Part shown: one piece after another, positions 27,801-41,432 of the stretch | Position numbering within the stretch: the stretch's first letter is position 1 | Layout: each line of letters begins with the position of its first letter | Source: Nesterenkonia halotolerans | Lineage (GTDB): Bacteria > Actinomycetota > Actinomycetes > Actinomycetales > Micrococcaceae | Length of the DNA stretch: 64,000 nucleotides | Direction of reading: 5' to 3' | NCBI RefSeq assembly: GCF_014874065.1 | Contig: NZ_JADBEE010000001.1 | Coordinates: forward strand, 1,860,001 to 1,924,000 | The notes under the pieces: model-generated | Databases searched by the model: none | What the model saw: the letters and a program-made list of their open reading frames with translations, nothing else | Told to the model about the DNA's origin: nothing | Made by a program: the position numbers and the translations under genes

Positions 27801-28673
27801 ATCACCGCAACATTCTGTCCGCGGCATCCGGACAGGCCAGCCTCTGTGCAGTGTCAGCGCTGCGGCCGGCCGGCCTGTCCGGAGTGTCTGCGGGAGGCCC
27901 CCGTCGGGTTCCAATGCGTGGACTGCCTCGAGCGCGCACGCACCGACTGGCAGCGCCGCCGCCCCACCCCTCGCTCGCAGTTCGGGGCGGTGATCCGACC
28001 GGGGCAGCGCCCCGTCGTCACCTTCACCGTGATCGGGCTGTGCATCGCCGTCTATGCCCTGCAGCTGTTCAGCGACGCTGTCACCGCGTCTCTCTGGTAC
28101 GCCCCGCTGCAGACCTCAGCCTGGGCCTTCGAGCCCTGGAGAATGCTCACCTCGGCGCTGGTGCATTCACCGTCGAACGCCATGCATCTGCTGTTCAACA
28201 TGTTCGCCATCTGGTTCGTCGGCCGTGCCCTCGAACCGGCTCTGGGACGAGCCCGCTATGGCGCCCTGCTGCTGCTCTCCGCATTGGGCGGCTCCGTCGC
28301 CGTGCTGTTCCTGACTCCCGCGATGACACCCACCCTCGGTGCCTCCGGTGCCGTCTTCGGCCTCTTCGGCGCTCTGTTCATCCTGATGCGCGCCACCGGG
28401 TCACAGACCGGCGGGATTCTCACCCTGATCGCGATCAACGTGGTGATCAGCTTCGTCATCCCTGGGATCTCCTGGCAGGGCCACTTCGGCGGCCTGGTCA
28501 CCGGAGCGATCTGCGCGCTGTTGCTCTCCAAGGTCCCCGGCGGTCGCTCCCCGGACGCGCAGAAGAACGCTCGCCGTCGGTCGCTGTGGCAGGGACTCGG
28601 TCTTCTCGGCGTCGCCATCCTGCTGATCGCGCTGACGGCCGTGGGCATGCAATTCGTGAACCCCTACGCCTGA
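27801..28673 (+). CDS. rhomboid family intramembrane serine protease with N-terminal zinc finger
   Basis: About 290 residues: an N-terminal Cys/His cluster (FCPRHPDR, CQRCGRPACPECL, CVDCLERA) like a B-box zinc finger, then six or more membrane helices. Active-site Ser is in TLGASGAVFGLFGAL and His in SWQGHFGGLVTG; HLLFNMFAIWFVG is the helix-2 motif. No ATG, GTG or TTG lies in frame between 27705 (deep inside the cyclophilin gene) and the conserved Cys. A GAGGAG site at 27789 fits a start at codon ATC 27801; this start is a proposal. A GTG at 27846 would cut off the first zinc ligands. Confidence 0.88.
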   Translation: MTATFCPRHPDRPASVQCQRCGRPACPECLREAPVGFQCVDCLERARTDWQRRRPTPRSQFGAVIRPGQRPVVTFTVIGLCIAVYALQLFSDAVTASLWYAPLQTSAWAFEPWRMLTSALVHSPSNAMHLLFNMFAIWFVGRALEPALGRARYGALLLLSALGGSVAVLFLTPAMTPTLGASGAVFGLFGALFILMRATGSQTGGILTLIAINVVISFVIPGISWQGHFGGLVTGAICALLLSKVPGGRSPDAQKNARRRSLWQGLGLLGVAILLIALTAVGMQFVNPYA

Positions 28674-28743
28674 CCTTCCGCGTGTCCCCACCCTCAGGCT
28701 GTGCAAAACTATTCCACAGTTTTATTCGAAGTTCACATAAACC

Positions 28744-28816
28744 TATGGATAACGTTCTGACCTGGTGAAACACATCCATGTAACTTATACACACTGTGGA
28801 TAAACCCTGTGGACAA
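28744..28816. other. cluster of DnaA-box-like 9-mers in an AT-rich intergenic region
   Basis: Four 9-mers: TATGGATAA (28744), TTATACACA (28785), TGTGGATAA (28795) and TGTGGACAA (28808). The third is the exact complement of TTATCCACA; the others each differ by one base. The second and third are head to head with one base between. The surrounding 28700-28800 is much richer in A+T than its neighbours. It lies about 12 kb from oriC between converging genes. Confidence 0.6.
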
Positions 28817-28841
28817 GACCGTCTCCCGGTTGTGCTGAGGC

Positions 28842-28882
28842 AAAAAAGATGCCGGACCCACCCTTCGGTGGATCCGGCATCT
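28842..28882 (-). terminator. rho-independent terminator of the CNNM-like pair
   Basis: On the minus strand AGATGCCGGATCCA pairs with TGGGTCCGGCATCT (one wobble/mismatch), followed by six T. It is placed just beyond the stop at 28909. Confidence 0.88.
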
Positions 28883-28908
28883 CCAGCTCTGGGTGAGCCT
28901 GTGCTCTG

Positions 28909-29985
28909 CTACTGGCGTGCGTCGGCGCCCGCCTGGCGGACCTGTGCAGCGGTTGATCCGCTCCACTGCTCCTCCATAGTGGGCCACATGCGCTTGAGAA
29001 TGTCGTTCCAGGTGATCGCTCCGGCGAGACCGGTGTCGGAGTACACGACCGCGAGCTGCTCACCGGCCTCACGCATGGTCTGGAAGGCCTCGTAGACCGA
29101 GGCGCCCGTGGGGACCACCAGCGCTGGACGCGCCAGCTCGCTGACCGGGTGCGTCGGTTCCACGGTCAGGGTGTCGCGCACGTGGACCACCAGCGGGTCC
29201 GAGCCCGTCTCCGGGATGATCAGCACCCGGAGGTGTCCCGTCCTGCGCGCGGCCGCCTGAACGTCTGCAGCTGTGGCGCCGGCGGGCACCGTCGTGGTCT
29301 CCTGCCGGGTGCGTCCAGCGATCACATCGTCCACGGTGAGGGTCTCCAGGTCGATGACCCGGGAGATCTGCGAGGCAGAGGCCTCATCGAGGGCTCCTGT
29401 CTGCGTGGAGTGTTCCACCAGATGCCTGATCGTCTCGGAGTCGTACCCTCCGGCCGCCGCGCGGTCCACCGGGGTGATCCCGGTGGCCGAGACGAGCCGG
29501 TTGGCGATGCCGTTGATCCACAGCAGCAGGGGACGGAAGCCCCAGAGAACGACCTGAGCTGGCATGGCCACGAGCTTCGCCGCGCGCTCGGGGTGAGCGA
29601 TGGCCCAGGACTTGGGAGCCATCTCTCCGACCACCAGATGCAGGAAGGTCATCAGCAGCAGCGCCAGCGCGAAGGCCAGGGCGTCGGCAGCCCAATAGGG
29701 CAGGCTCCAGGACTCGAAGATCGGCGTCAGCGCATAGTGCACCGCCGGCTTGCTGACCGCGCCGAGCGCGAAGGTGCAGGCAGTGATGCCAAGCTGGGCG
29801 CCGGCGAGCATGACGGTGAGCTCGTTGAGCCCGCGAAGCGCCGCCCGTGAGGAGCGGCTGTGCTCTGCGGACTCCTCCAGCCGGTGCCGCCGGGCGGCCA
29901 GCAGCGCGAACTCGAGGATCACGAAGAAGGCAGAGATGATGATGATGACGACAGTGGCCACCAGTGGAATCAGCCAGTCGTTCAT
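28909..29985 (-). CDS. CNNM/DUF21 transporter-like protein with CBS pair
   Basis: A 358-residue membrane protein. The DUF21 domain (about 1-190) has four hydrophobic segments and the signatures LAGAQLGITACTFALG and VVGEMAPKSWAIAHPE; a CBS pair follows (about 200-330). It lacks the C-terminal CorC_HlyC domain of its neighbour, so the two may work as a heteromer. Members export Mg2+/Co2+ or act in ion homeostasis; some are called hemolysins by old annotation. Its ATG overlaps the upstream gene's stop by 4 bases. Confidence 0.9.
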   Translation of the reverse strand: MNDWLIPLVATVVIIIISAFFVILEFALLAARRHRLEESAEHSRSSRAALRGLNELTVMLAGAQLGITACTFALGAVSKPAVHYALTPIFESWSLPYWAADALAFALALLLMTFLHLVVGEMAPKSWAIAHPERAAKLVAMPAQVVLWGFRPLLLWINGIANRLVSATGITPVDRAAAGGYDSETIRHLVEHSTQTGALDEASASQISRVIDLETLTVDDVIAGRTRQETTTVPAGATAADVQAAARRTGHLRVLIIPETGSDPLVVHVRDTLTVEPTHPVSELARPALVVPTGASVYEAFQTMREAGEQLAVVYSDTGLAGAITWNDILKRMWPTMEEQWSGSTAAQVRQAGADARQ

Positions 29986-31343
29986 CGTTCCTCCTCGGAC
30001 TCTTCGCCGAGGCGAAGGTGGACGGATTCAGGGACATGGCGGTCGACGCTGAGCACCGTCACATCGAGCCAGCGGCGCGGTGGTGAGGATTCAGCGTAGT
30101 CCGCCGGATCTGCAGGCAGCTCCACGCGGACCTCCTGTCCCTGGGTGAGCAGTGAGCCCTCCTGAGCCATCAGCAGACCGGAGAGGGTCTCGTAGTCACC
30201 TTCGGGGAAACTGCGTCCGATGACGCGCTCGACCTCGTCGAGGTGCAGATCGCCGTCGACGCGCCAGAAGTTCTCTTCCACGGGTTCGATCCCGCTGGGC
30301 GCCTCGTCGTCGTGCTCGTCGGTGATGTCGCCGAGGATCTCCTCGGCCAGGTCCTCCATGGTCACGACGCCGGTGAAGCCACCGTATTCGTCGATGACGC
30401 AGGCGAGCTTGGCGTTGGCGTCGCGCAGCGTCCGCACAGCGTCGGGGAGCGGCATCAGTGTGGGCACGATGACCGGGGTGCGCATGAGCTCGGAGGCCGG
30501 CAGGTCATCGGAGAGGTCGCTGCCGAGCAGGTCCACCATATGCACGACGCCGACGGGCTCATCGTGGGTGTCCACCACCGGGTAGCGAGTGTGCTCCTCC
30601 GCCATCAGGGTACGGATCTCCCCAAGGGTGGTGTCAGGGTGGATCAGACCGGTGCGCGAGCGCGGAACCATCGCGTGCTCGACGTCGTGCTCCGGGAAGT
30701 CCAGGATGCGATCCAGCGTCAGGTACATCTCCTCCGCCAGGTCGCCGCTCTCGTGCGAGCTGGAGACGATGTGTTCCAGATCCTTCGCGGTTGCACTGGA
30801 CTCGACGTCGTGGACGGGCTCGATGCGCAGCAGCTTCAGCAGCGCGTTCGCGGCGATGTCGAAGATGGAGATGAGCCAGCCGAACGCACCGAGGTAGAAC
30901 TTGGTGGAGCGCGCAAGGCCGAGGGCCAGCGGAGTGGGGTTGGCGATCGCGTAGTTCTTGGGGAAGAGCTCACCGAAGATCATCTGCACCACTGTGGAGG
31001 CTGCGAGGGCAAAGATCGTGCCGATCGTGATGCCCAGGGCTGCGGGGATGCCGACGCCTCCGAGCAGCTCGCCGAGTCCCTCACCCACCAGCGGTTCAGC
31101 GACATAGCCGACCATCAGGCCGGTGACGGTGATGCCCAGCTGAGCGCCGGAGAGCATGAACGAGGTGCGTCCGGTGACGTCGAGTGCGCGCTGGGCGGAC
31201 TTGTCGCCTCCGGCGGCCATGGAGCGCAGGCGGTTGCGGTCCACCGACATGTACGCGAACTCTTGGGCCACGAAGTAGCCGTTCGCGGCGATGATCAGCA
31301 GGATCAGCACAATGCCGAGGAGCAGGAGCAGGAGGGCGATCAC
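29982..31343 (-). CDS. CNNM/CorC-type membrane protein (DUF21-CBS-CorC_HlyC)
   Basis: A 453-residue protein with DUF21 membrane domain (about 1-195; LSGAQLGITVTGLMVGYVAEP, FGELFPKNYAIANP), a CBS pair (about 210-335; MVPRSRTGLI and DEYGGFTGVVTMEDLAEEI) and a C-terminal CorC_HlyC domain (about 350-440, FWRVDGDLHLDEVERV). Paralog of the gene it precedes, probably by duplication. The start codon is GTG (ORF begins with VIALLLLL-type residues read as Met). Confidence 0.9.
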   Translation of the reverse strand: MIALLLLLLGIVLILLIIAANGYFVAQEFAYMSVDRNRLRSMAAGGDKSAQRALDVTGRTSFMLSGAQLGITVTGLMVGYVAEPLVGEGLGELLGGVGIPAALGITIGTIFALAASTVVQMIFGELFPKNYAIANPTPLALGLARSTKFYLGAFGWLISIFDIAANALLKLLRIEPVHDVESSATAKDLEHIVSSSHESGDLAEEMYLTLDRILDFPEHDVEHAMVPRSRTGLIHPDTTLGEIRTLMAEEHTRYPVVDTHDEPVGVVHMVDLLGSDLSDDLPASELMRTPVIVPTLMPLPDAVRTLRDANAKLACVIDEYGGFTGVVTMEDLAEEILGDITDEHDDEAPSGIEPVEENFWRVDGDLHLDEVERVIGRSFPEGDYETLSGLLMAQEGSLLTQGQEVRVELPADPADYAESSPPRRWLDVTVLSVDRHVPESVHLRLGEESEEER

Positions 31344-31390
31344 CGGGCGACCACCAGTGTGGCGCTGCGGCGGTCGAGAGGACCTTCATT

Positions 31391-31433
31391 CGCAGTACTC
31401 GGGGGACAGTGTCGTCGGCGATCAAGTACTGCG
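31391..31433 (-). promoter_or_regulatory. 9-bp inverted repeat in the leader of the CNNM operon
   Basis: CGCAGTACT (31391-31399) and AGTACTGCG (31425-31433) are exact complements separated by 25 bases, 48-90 bases before the start at 31343. It could be an operator or an RNA hairpin. The rest of 31344-31567 shows no gene. Confidence 0.4.
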
Positions 31434-31567
31434 CGTGGTAAGTCGTACACCTGTGTCAGGCACCTCTTCAGTCGTGTGAACAGCTGGTCAATGAAAACTA
31501 TAGCCGAACGGGGTTCGGAGACAGATGGTCTGCACAGCGCCGAGAACCGGCTCTGCGGGTGCGGATA

Positions 31568-31606
31568 GAAAAACGGCTCCTCCCACCCGCAGGTGTGAGG
31601 AGCCGT
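31568..31606 (-). terminator. terminator of the tRNA-Ala transcript
   Basis: On the minus strand ACGGCTCCTC pairs with GAGGAGCCGT and is followed by a T run, about 25 bases beyond the tRNA end. Confidence 0.85.
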
Positions 31607-31630
31607 CTTCTTCAGCTTGATCCCATCTGG

Positions 31631-31703
31631 TGGAGGCAAGGGGACTCGAACCCCTAACCCCCTGCTTGCAAAGCAGGTGCGCTACCAATTGCGCCATGCC
31701 CCC
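31631..31703 (-). tRNA. tRNA-Ala (anticodon TGC)
   Basis: A 73-base cloverleaf: acceptor GGGGGCA pairs with TGCCTCC (one G-T), the T-arm is AGGGG-TTCGAGT-CCCCT, and the anticodon loop CTTTGCAAG has TGC at its centre. CCA is not encoded in full; the CCA-adding enzyme in this window would complete it. Confidence 0.96.
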
Positions 31704-31720
31704 AGATTTTTCTCAGGCTA

Positions 31721-31834
31721 TCAGACCGAATCTGTGGCCCGAGACCAGACTTTCCGAGCATCCTCGGCCCGTCGCCACTGGCGATAACCGAGGATTCCCG
31801 CCACGGAGAAAGCCATCAGCACAATGCGCTTCAT
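31721..31834 (-). CDS. DLW-39-type microprotein
   Basis: A 37-residue protein, MKRIVLMAFSVAGILGYRQW at its start and RATDSV at its end, with GGAGG seven bases before the ATG. Size, hydrophobic start, charged middle and the site between tRNA-Ile and tRNA-Ala match the actinobacterial DLW-39 family. The namesake Asp-Leu-Trp reads Lys-Val-Trp here. The hydrophobic N-terminus suggests membrane contact; function unknown. Confidence 0.82.
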   Translation of the reverse strand: MKRIVLMAFSVAGILGYRQWRRAEDARKVWSRATDSV

Positions 31835-31856
31835 TGCTTCCTCCTGGAGTCCGGGG

Positions 31857-31930
31857 TGGGCGTAGGAGGACTTGAACCTCCGACCTCATCGTTATCAGCG
31901 ATGCGCTCTAACCGCCTGAGCTATACGCCC
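31857..31930 (-). tRNA. tRNA-Ile (anticodon GAT)
   Basis: A 74-base cloverleaf: acceptor GGGCGTA pairs with TACGCCC, D-loop AGCTCAGGCGGTTAGAGC, anticodon loop CTGATAACG with GAT, T-arm GGAGG-TTCAAGT-CCTCC, discriminator A. Confidence 0.97.
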
Positions 31931-32058
31931 CCGACACCTCATAAAAGGTGCGTCATCCTCATCAGGACGACCACTACACATTACATCGCTGACGTCGGCC
32001 GAACCAAATCGGCGGCGTGCCAGCGGGCATGAGGCAGCGCCCAGTCCCGGAGTCGGAC

Positions 32059-32697
32059 TCAGTCGTCGGTCAGCGTGACCCCCACGCCGCCCACCAGGGA
32101 GGCGGAGAGGTTGTAGAGCACAGCTGCCAGCATGGAGAGGACCGTCAGCAGCACCACGTTGATCACCGCGATGATCGTGGCGAAGGACGCGACCTGTCCG
32201 ATGGTCACCAGCTCCTCCACCCGGAAGGTGCCGCCGCCGCCCTCAGTGCCGAGGATCTGACCCAGCAGCTCATTGACCCGGTTGAAGATGCCGGTCACAT
32301 CCATGACCGACCACAGGGTGACCGCAGCGACGACGGTCATGATTCCCAGCGCCACCGAGAGCAGGAAGCTCATCTTCAGCACCGACCAGGGGTCGACCTT
32401 GGAGATCAGCAGTCGAGCCTTGCGCACCTTGGCCTTGGGCGTGGGACGCACGAGCCCCGGCTGGGGACGAGATCCGGCAGGGCGCTGACCCGCCACGGGA
32501 CGACCCTGCGGCGGACGCGAGCCTGCGCTGGGACGAGCCTCTGCGCTTCCCGGCTGCGCATTCTGCGGTCGATTCGCCGTGGTGGCGCCCCCGGCTGCCT
32601 GGGCGCGAGGCCGCGGCGCGGGGAACCGGTTGGCCGGTCGCGCCGCGGAAGAGCCTGACTGGCTCCCTGAATTACCTGCGCCGTTGCTTGCGCTCAC
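32059..32697 (-). CDS. DUF3566 membrane protein downstream of gyrA
   Basis: A 212-residue protein. About 85 residues of Ala/Arg/Pro/Gln-rich low complexity are followed by the DUF3566 domain (about 90-210): KARLLISKVDPWSVLKMSF, a first helix (LLSVALGIMTVVAAVTLW), a soluble loop and a second helix (ATIIAVINVVLLTVLSMLAAV). The family nearly always follows gyrA in actinobacteria and its role is unknown. It lies 12 bases after the gyrA stop. Confidence 0.92.
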   Translation of the reverse strand: MSASNGAGNSGSQSGSSAARPANRFPAPRPRAQAAGGATTANRPQNAQPGSAEARPSAGSRPPQGRPVAGQRPAGSRPQPGLVRPTPKAKVRKARLLISKVDPWSVLKMSFLLSVALGIMTVVAAVTLWSVMDVTGIFNRVNELLGQILGTEGGGGTFRVEELVTIGQVASFATIIAVINVVLLTVLSMLAAVLYNLSASLVGGVGVTLTDD

Positions 32698-32709
32698 TGA
32701 AGACCTCCA

Positions 32710-35376
<2,667 letters not shown>

Positions 35377-35446
35377 GTGTGGTGTTCTCCCTTATGCGGA
35401 ATTCGGCATCCGAGCTCGAGCTGCGGCCTGCGGGGCGTGCAGCGGA

Positions 35447-37839
<2,393 letters not shown>

Positions 37840-38397
37840 TCATCCGTAGGTGTCGCGCGGGCCCCTGCCGCGCACCGAGTACAGGCCCTTCTTCCAGCTC
37901 GGCGCCTGCGGACCGCGGATGCTCAGCCCCGTCACGATCCCGGGTCCGAGCTCGCGGTTGAACACGTCCATGAGTTGTGGCTGCATCAGCTTCAGATTCG
38001 TCGCCCAGGCGGAGGAATCACAGATCACCTCCACCACACCGTTCTCGAACTTCTCCGGCTTGCAGTGCTCGGCGATCGCGGTGCCGACCAGCTGTTCCCA
38101 GCGAGCGACGACGGATCCCACCGCCACCGGAGAGCTCCAGCCGCGAGTCTTGATCAGTCCGTCGACCACGCCGCCGAGCAGGTTGGGATCCCGCCGATCA
38201 GCAGACCGGGAGCCCGACGCCGCGGCTCGCTTCTGCTTGTCCGAGCTGCTGCTGCGCGGATCTCCCGCCAATGAGGTGCCCTTGGGTGTGCCGCGGAGCC
38301 GATGTTCGCCGCGCCCCTTCGCCGCGGCGCGCATCCGGGCAAGCAGAATCTTGGCGGCGTCCTCGTGATCCTGGAGCCGATCCTCAAGGCTGCTCAT
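37840..38397 (-). CDS. dciA: DUF721 protein DciA, helicase loader/operator
   Basis: A 185-residue protein whose C-terminal half is the DUF721/DciA domain (VVARWEQLVGTAIAEHCKPE, LKLMQPQLMDVFNREL). DciA helps load the replicative helicase DnaB in most bacteria. The N-terminal half is basic and low-complexity. The ATG at 38397 lies inside the recF end (14-base overlap), the usual recF-dciA coupling; the residues encoded further upstream are recF sequence in another frame. Confidence 0.88.
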   Translation of the reverse strand: MSSLEDRLQDHEDAAKILLARMRAAAKGRGEHRLRGTPKGTSLAGDPRSSSSDKQKRAAASGSRSADRRDPNLLGGVVDGLIKTRGWSSPVAVGSVVARWEQLVGTAIAEHCKPEKFENGVVEVICDSSAWATNLKLMQPQLMDVFNRELGPGIVTGLSIRGPQAPSWKKGLYSVRGRGPRDTYG

Positions 38398-39613
38398 GGA
38401 CTGACACCTGGCTGATCTGGTCCACCGATTCGACCCGCAGCGCATTGCCCAGCAGGGCCTCTGGGACGTCGTCGTCCACTGCTGCCGTCACGATCAGCTG
38501 TTCCGCCTCCGCGGCGAGCTCGGCAAGACGACGACGACGGCGCGCATCCAGCTCCGCGAAGACGTCGTCCAGGATCAGCACCGGCCGGGCACCCTCCTCG
38601 GGATCGTCATCGACCATCACCCGGTAGGCACCGAGTCGCAGAGCCAGTGCGAAGGACCAGGTCTCGCCATGGGAGGCGAAGCCCTTCACCGGCACCTGGT
38701 CCAGGCTGAAGTTCACATCGTCACGATGCGGGCCCACCAGGGTCATCGCCCGGTCCCGCTCGGCCCGCCGAGAACCCTGCAGCCGCTGCAGCATCAGGGA
38801 TGCCAGCTCCTGCCGGGTGAGGGTCTCCAGCGCCGAGACATCCGGCCTGGACGCGTCACTGGCAACGCCGTCGCCCGTCTCGGAGGCCGAGAGCGAGTCC
38901 TGGGGGAGGTCTTCCTCCAGCGAGCTCACGTATTGCACCCTCGCCGTGCGCACGCTCCCGGAGAGCTGCTCATAGGCTGTGGCCACATGGGGGCGCAGCG
39001 CGGTGAGCATCTCCAGGCGCGCCTTGAGCAGATGCGCTCCAGCCTCGGAGAGCTGATGATCCCAGACCGCGAGGGTGGCTTCATGCGTGGAGGTGAAGCC
39101 CTCGTGGCGGATGGACTTGAGCAGCGCATTGCGCTGTTTGAGCACCTTCTCGTAGTCAAGGCGCACTCGCCCCAGCGCTGGCCGCAGCTGAACCGCCAGA
39201 TCATCGAAGAGGCGCCTCCGCAGCGTGGGTCCGCCCTTGATCAGCTCCAGATCCTCCGGGGCGAAGAGCACCGTGCGCAGTATCCCCAGCACATCGGTGG
39301 CACGGACCGGATTTCCACGATTGATCCGAGCACGATTGCTGCGTCCCGGATTGATCTCGACCTCGAGCAGGGCCTGACGAGCGCCCCGATGGGCGTCAGC
39401 ACGGATGATGGCCTGCTTCTCGCCATGCCGGACGAGCGGGCCATCCTGACTCACCCGGTGGGAGCTCAAGGTGGACAGGTAGCCGATGGCCTCGGCGATG
39501 TTGGTCTTCCCCACACCGTTGAACCCCAGCAGGACGTTGGGTCCAGGCTGCAGCTGCAGCTGCGCGTGGGCGTAGCTGCGGAAGTCGGTGAGGGTGAGCT
39601 GTGACAGCCGCAT
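38384..39613 (-). CDS. recF: DNA replication and repair protein RecF
   Basis: A 409-residue SMC-like ATPase for gap repair. Walker A GFNGVGKTNIAEAI (about 30-43), the LTDFRSY start and Walker B LILDDVFAELD near the C-terminus are intact. An insert of about 30 acidic residues sits near 225-255. It starts 21 bases after dnaN and overlaps dciA. No gnd gene separates dnaN and recF, unlike in some relatives. Confidence 0.97.
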   Translation of the reverse strand: MRLSQLTLTDFRSYAHAQLQLQPGPNVLLGFNGVGKTNIAEAIGYLSTLSSHRVSQDGPLVRHGEKQAIIRADAHRGARQALLEVEINPGRSNRARINRGNPVRATDVLGILRTVLFAPEDLELIKGGPTLRRRLFDDLAVQLRPALGRVRLDYEKVLKQRNALLKSIRHEGFTSTHEATLAVWDHQLSEAGAHLLKARLEMLTALRPHVATAYEQLSGSVRTARVQYVSSLEEDLPQDSLSASETGDGVASDASRPDVSALETLTRQELASLMLQRLQGSRRAERDRAMTLVGPHRDDVNFSLDQVPVKGFASHGETWSFALALRLGAYRVMVDDDPEEGARPVLILDDVFAELDARRRRRLAELAAEAEQLIVTAAVDDDVPEALLGNALRVESVDQISQVSVHEQP

Positions 39614-39634
39614 GGTCTCCTCGGCTGCCCGCGG

Positions 39635-40762
39635 CTACTGGTTGATCAGACGCACCGGCATCAGCAGATACCGGAAATCAATGGACTTCTCACCCTCAGC
39701 TTCGGCCTGCCCCGTGATCATCGCGGGCTTGGGCGCAGAGACGAACGAAAAGCGCAGGAACTCCGAATCGATGACGTTGAGTCCCTCGTTCAGGTATGCG
39801 GGGTTGAAGCCCACGGTGATCGATTCGCCGCTCAGCGTCGCGGGGATGACCTCCGAGGCGGAGGCCGCATCATCCACACCGGCGTCGAGGATGACCTCAT
39901 TGTCCTGGGTGAACTGCAGCCGCACATGGCCGTTGCGCTCAGACACCAGCGAGACGCGGCGGGCCGCCTCGATGAACTCCGCGGTGTTGACCACTGCGTG
40001 GATCGGGGTGTCCTCGGGGAAGAGCTGGCGAATCTTGGGGTAGTCCCCGTCGACCAGCACCGAGGTGGTGCGCCGTCCTCCAGAGGAGAAGCCGACGAGT
40101 TCTGCGGACTCCGAGAGAGCGATCTGCAGCGAACCGGCACCGGCGAGGGACTTCGCGACATCGTTGAGCGTCTTCGCCTTGATCAGCACTGACGTGGAGA
40201 TATCCGGCGCAGCAGGGGACCAGTTGATCTCGCGCATCGCGAGGCGATAGCGGTCAGTGGCCAGGAAGGTGATCGTGTCGCCCTCGATCTCCACCTTCAC
40301 GCCGGTGAGGATCGGGAGGGTGTCGTCTTTCGAGGCAGCGGTGATCACCTGGGAGACGGCGCGAGCGAAGGCGGCTCCATCCACGGTGCCTGCAAGCTCC
40401 GGCATGCCAGGGAGCTCTGGATACTCGTCCACCGGCATCGTGGACAGGGTGAACTTTGAGGACCGGCAGGTCAGCTGGACCCGCGAATCCTGCAGCTGCA
40501 CCGTCACGGGGGCGTTCGGCAGAGATTTCACGATGTCGTTGAGCAGACGCCCGGAGACCAGGATCGTCCCAGGCTGCGTGACATCGGCCTCGATATGCAG
40601 CTGGGCGGAGATCTCATGATCGAAGCTTGAGATGGTGACCGTCTGGTCGGCTGCAGTGATGTGCAGACCTGCCAGCACCGGTGCAGGTGGTCGAGGGGAG
40701 AGGGAACGGGCGGCCCAGGAAACCGCTTCGGAAAGAACATCCCGTTCAACAGTGAACTCCAC
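39635..40762 (-). CDS. dnaN: DNA polymerase III beta subunit (sliding clamp)
   Basis: A 375-residue clamp with the three repeated domains expected for DnaN and the C-terminal YLLMPVRL that ends the family. GTG 40762 (V-E-F-T-V-E-R-D) was chosen because homologues start MKFTVERD and an AGGGA site precedes it; the open frame upstream to 40873 is in the origin region. Confidence 0.97.
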   Translation of the reverse strand: MEFTVERDVLSEAVSWAARSLSPRPPAPVLAGLHITAADQTVTISSFDHEISAQLHIEADVTQPGTILVSGRLLNDIVKSLPNAPVTVQLQDSRVQLTCRSSKFTLSTMPVDEYPELPGMPELAGTVDGAAFARAVSQVITAASKDDTLPILTGVKVEIEGDTITFLATDRYRLAMREINWSPAAPDISTSVLIKAKTLNDVAKSLAGAGSLQIALSESAELVGFSSGGRRTTSVLVDGDYPKIRQLFPEDTPIHAVVNTAEFIEAARRVSLVSERNGHVRLQFTQDNEVILDAGVDDAASASEVIPATLSGESITVGFNPAYLNEGLNVIDSEFLRFSFVSAPKPAMITGQAEAEGEKSIDFRYLLMPVRLINQ

Positions 40763-41432
40763 TGATCCCTGCCTTCCTTGTTGCGCTTCGACAGCCGGGT
40801 CGGTGAATGTCAAGCATCTGCGGGTTGTGTCGAGTGTCGAGCTTACCTGCAATCGAACCGCAGAAGCTAGCAAGGACTGAGACGAGCACCATATGAGCCT
40901 CGAATGAGGCGTGCGCCCACAAGATCTGGGATTTCGAGCGAAGCGTGGACTGGGAACGGTGACTGTTCTCTGTCATTTAAAGGGTTAAGGGTCAGAAGTG
41001 TTAACAGGTGCTGTGGAAACTGTGGATAAACCGCTGCTTGCCGTTGTCTGCTGGGATCTGGCTGTGCACCATGAGGTGGAGGATCCTCGCTTCGACTGTG
41101 CACGAGCAGTGGAGATTTCAACAGCATCCAGGAGGCATCTCCCCAGCCAGGGCGGTGTAGTCCCCAATGTCAGCGCGTTGTGCACTGCGAACTGCACCGT
41201 TTTATCCACAGGTGTTAACTAAAACCTGGAAAACTCCACGGCCGCCTGTGGATATGTGGGAAAACCTGTGGAGATGGTCTGACGGAGAGGTCCCTGATCC
41301 CAGGGTCCATGCGGAATGACATGGTTGTGAGTTGTGGAGCAGGGTCTTATCCACAGCTGTTCAGCCAGCGGATATGAGGCGCCTGAACTGTCGCCTGCCG
41401 ATCTCTCGGCTCGCCGAGCACCTCGACGCGCG
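40763..41432. other. oriC: replication origin oriC (dnaA-dnaN intergenic region)
   Basis: A 670-base gene-free interval. Perfect DnaA boxes occur at 41021-41029 (TGTGGATAA), 41212-41220 and 41347-41355 (TTATCCACA). Weaker ones include TGTGGAAAC 41012, TGTGGATAT 41247, TGTGGGAAA 41255 and TGTGGAGAT 41267. An A+T-rich stretch at about 40970-41005 (with CATTTAAAGGGTTAA) next to the first box could be the unwinding element. The position between dnaA and dnaN and the divergence of genes around it fit an actinobacterial origin. Confidence 0.93.

Noticed and set aside
31344..31567. Possible metal riboswitch ahead of the CNNM genes
   Set aside because: Only one inverted repeat is visible; no M-box or Mn-sensing core could be traced, so it is listed as an unassigned repeat only.
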